From NCBI GenBank assembly GCA_949289625.1, contig CASEPH010000213.1, forward strand, positions 1 to 5,803: a DNA stretch of 5,803 nucleotides. Reading direction: 5' to 3'. Both the position numbers and the translations under genes were made by a program. The first letter of the stretch is position 1. Each line of letters starts with the position of its first letter. Source of the stretch: an uncultured Clostridia bacterium. GTDB lineage: Bacteria; Bacillota_A; Clostridia; Oscillospirales; Oscillospiraceae. This document shows positions 1 through 5,224 of this stretch, in pieces. The notes under the pieces were generated by a model. That model did not search any database. It was not told the DNA's origin and saw only the letters and a list, made by a program, of their open reading frames with translations.

Positions 1-16
1 ACTGAGCTACTGGCGC
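1..16 (-). tRNA. 5' end of a tRNA gene cut by the window edge
   Basis: Read on the minus strand these bases are GCGCCAGTAGCTCAGT, a typical tRNA 5' acceptor strand followed by the UAGCUCAGU D-arm start. The rest lies outside the window. It begins 3 nt after the encoded CCA of the neighbouring tRNA-Gly, so both are probably processed from one transcript. The start resembles tRNA-Arg genes of Firmicutes, but the anticodon is not visible and the isotype is a guess. Confidence 0.75.
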
Positions 17-19
17 GTA

Positions 20-94
20 TGGAGCGGGTAACGAGAATCGAACTCGCATCCCCAGCTTGGAAGGCTGGTGCCCTAGCCATTGTGCTATACCCGC
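20..94 (-). tRNA. tRNA-Gly (anticodon TCC)
   Basis: The minus strand gives a full cloverleaf. The acceptor arms GCGGGTA (88-94) and TACCCGC (24-30) pair perfectly. The anticodon stem CCAGC/GCTGG encloses the loop CTTCCAA, which gives anticodon UCC and decodes GGA/GGG. The T arm has TTCGATT between GCGAG and CTCGT. A discriminator T and an encoded CCA (20-22) complete the 3' end. It is transcribed leftward from the promoter at 127-155 together with the next tRNA. Confidence 0.97.
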
Positions 95-126
95 AGATAC
101 CTTCCGAACGAATCGTCAGCCTAGAT

Positions 127-155
127 ATGATAGCATACAAACCACAGCTTGTCAA
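127..155 (-). promoter_or_regulatory. Sigma-A promoter of the tRNA-Gly operon
   Basis: On the minus strand there is a perfect -35 TTGACA (150-155), a 17-nt spacer and a -10 TATCAT (127-132) preceded by an extended -10 TGC. Transcription should start near 120, about 26 nt before the tRNA-Gly 5' end, a normal leader for a stable-RNA operon. Confidence 0.88.
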
Positions 156-186
156 CAATCTTTTCCCCTTTTCAAAAAAAATTTCT

Positions 187-819
187 TCAATATGGGCACT
201 GGTCAATCCAACAGGAAAACAACTGCTGCCCATCCACTGTGTCCTGCTTCTTCCCACCTTCCGCCAACCGTTCCGGATGCCATTGCACGCCCCAAGCCGG
301 GAGGTTGCGATGTGCGATTCCCTCCACCACACCGTCCATTGCCCACTGGACTGCCTCGAGGCCCTCTCCCAAGATTTCAACCGCCTGATGATGCGCTGAA
401 TTTACTGTGAATTTCCGTCCATACAGCTGCGATAAAAAGCAGTTCGCTGAGGTTTCGACTGCATGAAAGCCATCTTGTCCCAGGAAACCACTGTGCCCAT
501 CCACATGCTGACACAATGTTCCGCCCAAAGCTACATTCAAGAGCTGCATCCCACGGCATATCCCCAAGACCGGCCGTCCCAGAGCGAGGAACCTCCGGCA
601 CATGAGAAGTTCCTCCTCGTCACGTCTTACATCTACCTGACGGCAATCCCGCCACGTTTTCCCATAACAACACGGATGAAGGTCCCCGCCACCGGGAAGG
701 ACCAGTCCATCGCAATCCTCCCAAGACGCAAACCGCACTACCGCTCCTGCTCGGACCAGCGCGCACTCATCCTTGGGAAACTGTCTGGGACATCCATACA
801 ATAGAATATGCGGCGCCAT
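187..819 (-). CDS. Class I glutamine amidotransferase-like hydrolase (peptidase C26, gamma-glutamyl-GABA hydrolase family)
   Basis: The 210-residue protein has the class I glutamine amidotransferase fold signatures. These are LPGGGDLHP (residues 41-49) for the oxyanion region, GICRGMQLLN around nucleophile Cys88, SAHHQAV (141-147) and GVQWHPE with catalytic His181 and Glu183. Family members such as PuuD hydrolyse gamma-glutamyl amide bonds, for example gamma-glutamyl-GABA; the substrate here cannot be read from sequence. It is shorter than PuuD (about 250 aa) but holds all motifs, and no signal peptide or membrane segment is visible, so it should be cytosolic. I chose the ATG at 819 because GGAAAGGGAG lies upstream; a TTG at 882 would extend it by 21 unlikely residues. 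It appears monocistronic and shares its upstream region with the divergent tRNA-Ser transcript. No clear promoter of its own was found. Confidence 0.92.
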   Translation of the reverse strand: MAPHILLYGCPRQFPKDECALVRAGAVVRFASWEDCDGLVLPGGGDLHPCCYGKTWRDCRQVDVRRDEEELLMCRRFLALGRPVLGICRGMQLLNVALGGTLCQHVDGHSGFLGQDGFHAVETSANCFLSQLYGRKFTVNSAHHQAVEILGEGLEAVQWAMDGVVEGIAHRNLPAWGVQWHPERLAEGGKKQDTVDGQQLFSCWIDQCPY

Positions 820-870
820 ATTGTGTACGTCTCCCTTTCCTGTAAAGTTTTCTTTCCCAGTATATGCAAA

Positions 871-886
871 TCTCTTGCACAAGAGA
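871..886. promoter_or_regulatory. Palindrome over a -35 box (possible operator)
   Basis: TCTCTTG-CA-CAAGAGA is a perfect 7-bp inverted repeat. It overlaps the -35 hexamer TTGCAC of the rightward promoter and lies 52 bases upstream of the divergent hydrolase start codon. A dimeric repressor here could affect both directions. It could equally be a chance palindrome; no regulator gene is in the window to pair with it. Confidence 0.35.
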
Positions 887-903
887 AAAGGTTGTGGTAT
901 GAT
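875..903 (+). promoter_or_regulatory. Strong sigma-A promoter upstream of tRNA-Ser
   Basis: TTGCAC (875-880), an exact 17-nt spacer and TATGAT (898-903), with TGG just before the -10 as an extended -10 element. Transcription should begin near 910. The next clear product is tRNA-Ser at 1075, and I see no convincing closer promoter for that tRNA, so this one probably drives both the intervening RNA and the tRNA. Confidence 0.75.
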
Positions 904-909
904 AAGCAG

Positions 910-1050
910 GCAGTTATTGGGAGCGCATGAGGAGCCGGAAGCGATGTTCGCTGCACCACGGGACGCCTACTCCATGTCACCGGAGATGGCTGAATACGGT
1001 TCGGTATGGTCTTTCGCGAAGATTTCTGCGTTATGTTAATCATTTTCTTT
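910..1050 (+). ncRNA. Candidate structured RNA or long tRNA leader, family not recognised
   Basis: The stretch follows a near-consensus promoter and holds no convincing gene. Several pairings can be drawn: AGCGCA (922-927) with TGCGTT (1027-1032) as a closing helix, AGCGA/TCGCT (940-944 and 948-952), ATAC/GTAT (994-997 and 1004-1007), and CTCC (970-973) pairing alternatively with GGAG at 931-934 or 982-985. A U-rich stretch follows at 1040-1051 without a strong hairpin before it, so the 3' end is uncertain and the transcript may simply run into tRNA-Ser. I looked for signatures of SRP RNA, 6S, tmRNA, RNase P, T-box and common riboswitches and saw none. A 46-codon frame from the ATG at 899 overlaps the -10 box and seems incidental. 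Confidence 0.35.
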
Positions 1051-1074
1051 TAAAAGTTCCCAAAACGTAAATAT

Positions 1075-1166
1075 GGAGGTGTACCCAAGTGGTTGAAGGG
1101 TCCGGATTCGAAATCCGGTAGGTCGGCTTCGCCGGCGCAAGAGTTCGAATCTCTTCACCTCCGCCA
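1075..1166 (+). tRNA. tRNA-Ser (anticodon CGA)
   Basis: Acceptor arms GGAGGTG (1075-1081) and CACCTCC (1156-1162) pair perfectly, followed by discriminator G and an encoded CCA (1164-1166). The anticodon stem CCGGA/TCCGG encloses TTCGAAA, giving anticodon CGA, which decodes UCG. The long variable arm with GTCGGC-TTC-GCCGGC is diagnostic of a class II serine tRNA. The T loop is TTCGAAT. A terminator begins two bases after the CCA, so it is the last gene of its transcript. Confidence 0.97.
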
Positions 1167-1167
1167 A

Positions 1168-1199
1168 GGCTCCGGAAACACCTGTTTCCGGAGCCTTTT
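1168..1199 (+). terminator. Rho-independent terminator of the tRNA-Ser transcript
   Basis: Arms GGCTCCGGAAACA (1168-1180) and TGTTTCCGGAGCC (1183-1195) are perfectly complementary over 13 bp around a two-base centre, and TTTT follows (1196-1199). Its position directly behind the tRNA suggests it is the native terminator. Confidence 0.93.
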
Positions 1200-1206
1200 A
1201 CTACAT

Positions 1207-1218
1207 CAAATTAATTTG
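1207..1218. repeat. 12-bp AT-rich perfect palindrome upstream of the zinc-ribbon gene
   Basis: CAAATTAATTTG is its own reverse complement. It lies between the tRNA-Ser terminator and the start of the large zinc-ribbon nuclease gene, where no clear promoter is visible. It may be an operator, an insertion-site footprint or chance. Confidence 0.3.
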
Positions 1219-1235
1219 AAAGTCGGGGCGATGAG

Positions 1236-2960
1236 ATGGCAAATTATATATCTCAGAATTCTGATCTCATGGCTGAATGGGACTTCGAGGAGAACACAAA
1301 ACTTGGATTGGATCCAGATAAACTGACTTGCGGTAGCAATAAAACAGCGCATTGGAAATGTGGAAAAGGCCACTCTTGGGAAGAAGTAATTTATAAGAGG
1401 GTTAACGGAAAGGAATGTCCCTTTTGTTCAAACAAGCGAGTTTGGATTGGTTACAATGACTTACCAACGCTCTTTCCGGACCTGGCTAAAGAATGGGATT
1501 TTGAAGGAAATAGAAATATTGATATATTGGACATTGTCCCAGGAAGTACTAAAACTGTATGCTGGAAATGTTCTGTGTGCGGACACAGATGGAAAGCCAG
1601 CATCCGCCAACGGACGCAACGAAAAACGGGGTGTCCCGAATGTGCAAAACTACGCAGAGCAGTTGTAAGAACAGAAACCATTTTAAAAAGTTCTGGTTCA
1701 GTTGCTGATTTTGGCATAGCGTCTCAGTGGGATTATGAGAAAAATGGAAAACTTTTACCGGAACAGTGTTCTCCCTCCAGCAATCAATCGGTATACTGGA
1801 AGTGTCCTGTTTGTGGCTATTCATGGAAGGCAAAAATCAGCAATCGAATTATACTGGGGCGAGGATGTCCTTGCTGCACAAATAAAGTGGTGGTACCTGG
1901 AAAAAATGATCTGGCAACCGTCTATCCAGAGTTGGCAAAGGAATGGCATCCCACGGCAAATGGAACTCTGACGCCGCAGCAGGTAACAATTGGAAGCGGA
2001 AAAAAGGTATGGTGGCTGTGTCCACGCGGACATTCATATAAAGCCAGTGTGATGCATCGCGGGCACGGCACCAATTGTCCAGACTGCAATTCTGGCCGTC
2101 AGACCTCTTTTGCGGAACAAGCGGTATTTTACTATATCAAGCAAGTATATCCGGATGCAATCAGCCGGTGCAGCGACATTCTGCCGGGGCGGATGGAACT
2201 GGATATTTACATCCCTTCTCTTCAATTGGCTATTGAGTATGATGGATCTTACTGGCACAAAAACAAGCAGAAGAGTGAACAAGAAAAATACCGTTTATGC
2301 TCTGAGCAAGGAATCAAATTGATTCGTATTAAAGAGGAAATTCAGGATGGAACACCACTAACTGCAGATATGATATATCACACGGAGAAACTGGACAATC
2401 GAAAAAATTTAGAGCAATTGATTCGCTATCTGATGGATCAGATTGATCCATCATCAAACTTCTGGAGCAGAAAAATCCCCTCTCATGTCCATAGTACTGT
2501 GGCTATAGATCTTCAGAAGGATCAGTTTAAAATCATGAAATATGCTACCCCTTTAACAGAAAAGTCTCTGGCCGTACTGCGTCCCGATCTGGCAAAGGAA
2601 TGGCATCCTATAAAAAATGAGGATTTAACACCTGATATGGTCACATTAGGCTCAGATCTAAAGGTTTGGTGGAAGTGCCACTCCTGTGGATATGAGTGGC
2701 AGACTTCAGTCGGTCATCGTGTGAATGGAACAGGATGTAATCGATGTTATCGAGAGAAAATTAGGGAAAATCATCCGTTGTCCAAAAAGATTTATCAATA
2801 TTCCTTGGATGGAACCTTTATACAGGAGTGGAAAAGTATTTCGGAAGCCGGACGAGTACTTCATATCAGCGCTTCAAATATCACGATGTGCGCAAAAAAT
2901 AAGAGAATGCAGGCCGGTGGATTCTGTTGGAAATATGCTCCTCCTATGAACAACGAATAA
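1236..2960 (+). CDS. Five-zinc-ribbon protein with embedded Vsr/PD-(D/E)XK-like nuclease and C-terminal NUMOD1 module; putative homing-type endonuclease
   Basis: The 574 residues are modular. Zinc ribbons of the DUF4379 type lie at about 14-64, 84-136, 160-214, 233-284 and 444-504. Each has an EWD/EWHP-like opening, a W-x-C core, a C-x2-C or C-x3-H pair and a final C-x2-C (C112/C115/C133/C136 in the second). Between the fourth and fifth, residues 290-370 look like a Vsr/DUF559-type nuclease: SFAEQ (E294), MELDIYI (D323), IEYDG (E334, D336), YWH (H341) and the closing GIKLIRI strand. Residues 516-567 (KIYQYSLDGTF, SISEAGRVL, GGFCWKY) match NUMOD1, a DNA-binding module of homing endonucleases. 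No membrane segment or signal peptide is seen. The ATG at 1236 follows a weak GGGG 7 nt upstream; no promoter is evident. Base use is AT-richer than the flanking genes, suggesting separate acquisition. Homing function is inference; a DNA-repair or defence nuclease is possible. The final acidic residue of the EDxHD pattern is not obvious. Confidence 0.88.
   Translation: MANYISQNSDLMAEWDFEENTKLGLDPDKLTCGSNKTAHWKCGKGHSWEEVIYKRVNGKECPFCSNKRVWIGYNDLPTLFPDLAKEWDFEGNRNIDILDIVPGSTKTVCWKCSVCGHRWKASIRQRTQRKTGCPECAKLRRAVVRTETILKSSGSVADFGIASQWDYEKNGKLLPEQCSPSSNQSVYWKCPVCGYSWKAKISNRIILGRGCPCCTNKVVVPGKNDLATVYPELAKEWHPTANGTLTPQQVTIGSGKKVWWLCPRGHSYKASVMHRGHGTNCPDCNSGRQTSFAEQAVFYYIKQVYPDAISRCSDILPGRMELDIYIPSLQLAIEYDGSYWHKNKQKSEQEKYRLCSEQGIKLIRIKEEIQDGTPLTADMIYHTEKLDNRKNLEQLIRYLMDQIDPSSNFWSRKIPSHVHSTVAIDLQKDQFKIMKYATPLTEKSLAVLRPDLAKEWHPIKNEDLTPDMVTLGSDLKVWWKCHSCGYEWQTSVGHRVNGTGCNRCYREKIRENHPLSKKIYQYSLDGTFIQEWKSISEAGRVLHISASNITMCAKNKRMQAGGFCWKYAPPMNNE
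1933..1951 (+). repeat. 19-bp direct repeat, copy 1 (zinc ribbon 4)
   Basis: TGGCAAAGGAATGGCATCC encodes the LAKEWHP opening of the fourth zinc ribbon. The identical 19 bases recur at 2590-2608 at the start of the fifth, indicating recent duplication or conversion between these two modules. Confidence 0.8.
2590..2608 (+). repeat. 19-bp direct repeat, copy 2 (zinc ribbon 5)
   Basis: Identical to the bases at 1933-1951 and in the same codon phase. The nuclease domain (about 2103-2345) sits between the two copies. Confidence 0.8.
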
Positions 2961-2974
2961 GAATTTTTAAATAG

Positions 2975-3003
2975 AGCGGCATGGAGTCAAACTCCATGCC
3001 GCT
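2975..3003. terminator. Bidirectional terminator between convergent genes
   Basis: AGCGGCATGGAGT (2975-2987) and ACTCCATGCCGCT (2991-3003) form a perfect 13-bp stem with a CAA loop. On the plus strand a T-rich stretch (TGTCTTGTTCTTCTG) follows, and on the minus strand CTATTTAAAAATTC. It lies 15 nt past the zinc-ribbon stop and 15 nt past the minus-strand HTH gene's stop, so it probably serves both. Confidence 0.85.
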
Positions 3004-3018
3004 GTCTTGTTCTTCTGC

Positions 3019-3564
3019 TTAAAACTCCTTCATCCATTCCCTGTGCTGCTGGGAGGGTGCAGCAATGGCCTGCCCCTTGGCGGATGCCAGCCAGCAGGCC
3101 AGAGATTCCTTGGAGTACCGTAGCTCATTTCGGTACTTCACCCCCTGGATCTGTCCCAGGTTCCACCAGCGGTTGAGAGCATTCACGCTGTACCCACATA
3201 GTTCCGACGCCTGTCGGGTTGTCAGCATATCGGGCCAGTCCTCCCAGCACTCCAGCAGATAGGCACAAAATTTGTCCTCATCCAGCACTTGTCTGGCTGG
3301 ACGGACTGGGGGTGGACTACTGTTGGAGAAGATCCCCTGTGGAATGACATTATCCAGCAGTCCCGTATCCCGCTGTTCCAGAAAGCAAATCACATCTTCC
3401 AATCGGATAGAAAAACGCCGTGTCTGTTTGCCGGAGTCCTGACAGGGAATTACCCCATGTTCCAACAGCCAGCGGGCTTTCCGTTTGCTGATGTGGCCGA
3501 TCCGGTAGAGTTGATCCATGGAGATTGTTTCTGGGTATTCTCTTCGAAGATAACTGTAATCCAT
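3019..3564 (-). CDS. Element-encoded DNA-binding protein with two excisionase-like HTH modules
   Basis: The 181-residue protein shows two MerR/excisionase-like winged-helix modules. The first is at about 13-66 (SMDQLYRIGHISKRKARWLL, then RRFSIRLEDVICFLE). The second is at about 112-160 (MLTTRQASELCGYSVNALNR, then LRYSKESLACWL). A proline-rich linker (SSPPPVRP) joins them. Each has the layout of a recognition helix followed by a beta-wing and a helix, as in Xis-type proteins. It is the last gene of the xis-int operon. Its ATG at 3564 lies 9 nt after the integrase stop, and that TGA overlaps the ribosome binding site TGAGGTGA, so translation is likely coupled. A role in recombination directionality or operon control is inferred from context. 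The exact function is unknown, and the minus-strand face of the terminator at 2975-3003 ends the operon. Confidence 0.85.
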   Translation of the reverse strand: MDYSYLRREYPETISMDQLYRIGHISKRKARWLLEHGVIPCQDSGKQTRRFSIRLEDVICFLEQRDTGLLDNVIPQGIFSNSSPPPVRPARQVLDEDKFCAYLLECWEDWPDMLTTRQASELCGYSVNALNRWWNLGQIQGVKYRNELRYSKESLACWLASAKGQAIAAPSQQHREWMKEF

Positions 3565-3573
3565 CCCGTCACC

Positions 3574-4812
3574 TCACATAGATAGGTTCATGCCAAAGTC
3601 ATCCTCTTCCTGCTCCTCTGCCGGTTTCTCCTCGGCAAAGGCTGCAGTGATGGCGTCCGCCGATTCCAACTTGGAGTTGAAATCCAGATGGGAGTAGATG
3701 TCGGCGGTGGTGGCAAAGGTGGAGTGTCCCAGCCACTCTTGGATCTGCTTCATGGAAATACCCTGACTGAGCAGCAGACTGGCGCAACTATGGCGCAGGT
3801 CATGGAACCGGATGTGCCGCAGGCCGTGCTGCTTCAGCAGGAGTTTGAAATGGTCGGTGATGTAATTGGGCCGGAACAACTTGCCCATCTCGTCGGTGCA
3901 CACATAGTCCAGGTAGTCGGTGCAGTAGGACTTCTTGAACAGTTTCTGGTACTTCTGCTGCCGGGCACGCTGCTCCTCCAGCAGAACCTGCACCGGCGGG
4001 ATCAGAGGCAGCGTGCGGAAACTGGACTTAGTTTTCAGCTTGTCCTCGGTGTAGAGCCGGACCTTACCGTCCACGATGCCCTCGGTGACCTTGTGGTTGA
4101 TGGACAAGGTGCCCTTCTCAAAGTCGATGGCGCTCCAGCGGATACCCAGCACCTCGCTGCGCCGCAGACCATAGTAGGCTGCCAATTGGATTACCACCGA
4201 GATGGGATCATCCTTGGTGGCATCAAACAGGGCAGCCAATTCCTCCTTGGAGTAGAACGCCGCCAGATATTTTCCTTTCTTGGGCCGGTCAACCCGGTCG
4301 GCCACATTTTCGTTTACCAGCCCGTTCTTCACCGCATACTGCAGCGCCTTGCGTACCACAGCGTGATAGTGGATCACGGTGTTGGCGTTACAGCCGTCCT
4401 TGAAGATGGACTGGTGCAGCTCCCGGATGTGCTTAGGCTCCAGTTCCTCCAGTCGCAGTCCACGCTCCCGGAAGAACGCGTCCAGCCGGGCATCGATGAG
4501 GCCCTTGTAACTCTGATAGGTGGTGCGCTCAATGGTGGGAGCCGTGATTTTCAGCCACTCCCGCAGGAAGTCCGCAAACAGCGGGGACTCCTCCTGTGGG
4601 GGTTCCGGTTCCATGATCCCGGAACTGTACGCCTTCTTCAATTCCTCCAGGCGTGCCTGGGCCTTGCGCTTGTTACCCTTCACCGGAATACCCAGGGCAA
4701 CGGACTTTTGCCTGCGTTTTCCATTTTTATCATACAGGTTTAAAACAGCGGTGTAACGGCCGTTTCGTTCGAAGAGACTTCCGGTAACTTCTCGATTGCT
4801 CATAGGAACCAT
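3574..4812 (-). CDS. int: Site-specific tyrosine integrase (Tn916-like)
   Basis: The 412-residue protein should catalyse integration and excision of the mobile element whose control region lies to its right. The N-terminal arm-binding region (about 7-60, VTGSLFERNGRYTAVLNLYD, then KGNKRKAQARLEELK) resembles the AP2-like domain of Tn916-type integrases. A SAM-like core-binding domain spans about 78-165. The catalytic domain shows Arg217 (YYGLRRSEVLG), Lys262 (TKSSFRTLP), His337 and Arg340 (HDLRHS), His363 (LGHS) and nucleophile Tyr373 (DIYSH), so the active site is complete. The C-terminal tail is unusually acidic (EEKPAEEQEEDD). The ATG at 4812 has AGGAGG at 4818-4823, 5 nt upstream; an internal ATG at 4803 is less well placed. 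It follows xis after a 69-nt gap containing a large hairpin and precedes the double-HTH gene by 9 nt. Confidence 0.96.
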   Translation of the reverse strand: MVPMSNREVTGSLFERNGRYTAVLNLYDKNGKRRQKSVALGIPVKGNKRKAQARLEELKKAYSSGIMEPEPPQEESPLFADFLREWLKITAPTIERTTYQSYKGLIDARLDAFFRERGLRLEELEPKHIRELHQSIFKDGCNANTVIHYHAVVRKALQYAVKNGLVNENVADRVDRPKKGKYLAAFYSKEELAALFDATKDDPISVVIQLAAYYGLRRSEVLGIRWSAIDFEKGTLSINHKVTEGIVDGKVRLYTEDKLKTKSSFRTLPLIPPVQVLLEEQRARQQKYQKLFKKSYCTDYLDYVCTDEMGKLFRPNYITDHFKLLLKQHGLRHIRFHDLRHSCASLLLSQGISMKQIQEWLGHSTFATTADIYSHLDFNSKLESADAITAAFAEEKPAEEQEEDDFGMNLSM

Positions 4813-4831
4813 CCATTCCTCCTCTCAAATC

Positions 4832-4880
4832 AACAGCGTCCATTCAAGGTCTTGTGATGTTACCTTGAGCGGACGCTGTT
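4832..4880. repeat. Large stem-loop between xis and int
   Basis: Arms AACAGCGTCC (4832-4841) and GGACGCTGTT (4871-4880) pair over 10 bp, and inner arms TCAAGGT (4844-4850) and ACCTTGA (4862-4868) over 7 bp, joined by a G-U pair and one mismatch, with an 11-nt loop. It begins one base after the xis stop codon and ends 8 nt before the integrase ribosome binding site. On the int strand no U-run follows, so it is not a classical terminator in that direction. On the plus strand TTTTC follows, so it might stop antisense transcription. A role as mRNA stabiliser, processing site or attenuator between xis and int is possible. Confidence 0.8.
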
Positions 4881-4881
4881 T

Positions 4882-5112
4882 TCAAGTCTTTTCTGCCTGA
4901 TCTACTGCGCAGAGGTAGTCAATGACCGCGATCTTGGGTATACGGTACAGCCGTCCCATGCGGACACTCTGGATCTCTCCCCTGCGCAGCAGTCCGTAGA
5001 CCATCCGTCTGCCGATCCCTAACATCTCCTGTACCTGGGCCGGGGTCAGCGCATCCGGATAGTGCTGGAACATGGCCCGGTAACGGGTCGCCCCTTTTTC
5101 TTCTCTGGTCAT
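4882..5112 (-). CDS. xis: Excisionase-family HTH protein
   Basis: This is a 76-residue protein with one HTH_17/MerR-like winged-helix module at about 22-67. ALTPAQVQEMLGIGRRMVYG carries the helices, RRGEIQSVRMGRLYRI the wing, and PKIAVIDYL the final helix. Such proteins bend attachment-site DNA and steer the integrase toward excision, and some act as repressors. The ATG at 5112 is preferred because AAGGGGG lies 7 nt upstream; a GTG at 5118 would place the site too close. It is the first gene of the leftward operon with int and the double-HTH gene. Size and position fit Xis of Tn916-type elements. A transcriptional regulator remains an alternative, since sequence alone cannot separate the two. 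Confidence 0.85.
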   Translation of the reverse strand: MTREEKGATRYRAMFQHYPDALTPAQVQEMLGIGRRMVYGLLRRGEIQSVRMGRLYRIPKIAVIDYLCAVDQAEKT

Positions 5113-5124
5113 GGTCACACCCCC

Positions 5125-5152
5125 TTGACTTTATTTTGTAATCGATTATAAT
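5125..5152 (+). promoter_or_regulatory. Sigma-A promoter of the sigma-like gene
   Basis: TTGACT (5125-5130), a 16-nt spacer and a perfect TATAAT (5147-5152). Transcription would start near 5159 and leave a 5' leader of about 65 nt before the TTG start at 5225. Confidence 0.8.
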
Positions 5153-5159
5153 GATTACA
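5137..5159. promoter_or_regulatory. TGTAATC-n9-GATTACA palindrome over the -10 box (probable operator)
   Basis: TGTAATC (5137-5143) and GATTACA (5153-5159) are exact inverted repeats flanking a 9-nt AT-rich centre that contains the TATAAT box. The overlapping TAATCGATTA (5139-5148) is also a perfect palindrome. A protein bound here would block the rightward promoter and could affect the leftward xis transcript. Confidence 0.6.
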
Positions 5160-5166
5160 TAAATTA

Positions 5167-5189
5167 CACCGCCTATTATATAGACGGTG
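5167..5189. promoter_or_regulatory. Imperfect inverted repeat with a possible leftward -10 box
   Basis: CACCG (5167-5171) and CGGTG (5185-5189) flank CTAT/ATAG around a short centre. On the minus strand TATAAT (5175-5180) could be the -10 of the xis-int operon, but no good -35 is found 16-18 nt upstream, so activation or a different start is possible. On the plus transcript it would fold as a small hairpin in the leader of the sigma-like gene. Confidence 0.4.
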
Positions 5190-5224
5190 AGACGGCCAAA
5201 AACGGAACCAGGGAGGTGAGGAAC

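Noticed and set aside
820..882. Upstream TTG start extending the C26 hydrolase by 21 residues
   Set aside because: The extension does not resemble the family's N-terminus, and a purine-rich ribosome site precedes the internal ATG at 819.
899..1039. 46-codon plus-strand frame beginning MISRQLLGAHEEPEAM
   Set aside because: Its ATG lies within the -10 box of a strong promoter and the ribosome site is marginal; the stretch fits a leader or structured RNA better, though a small protein cannot be excluded.
910..1050. SRP RNA, because of CCGGAAG and the neighbouring tRNA-Ser
   Set aside because: The near-invariant SRP hairpin around the GGAA loop cannot be formed here; the bases on each side of the loop do not pair.
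3688..4743. Long plus-strand open frame (351 codons) opposite the integrase
   Set aside because: It is antisense to a complete tyrosine integrase with all catalytic residues; the composition of the translation is low-complexity and matches no family.
4832..4880. Hairpin as a rho-independent terminator of xis
   Set aside because: On the xis-int strand no U-tract follows the stem; the next bases lead straight into the int ribosome binding site.
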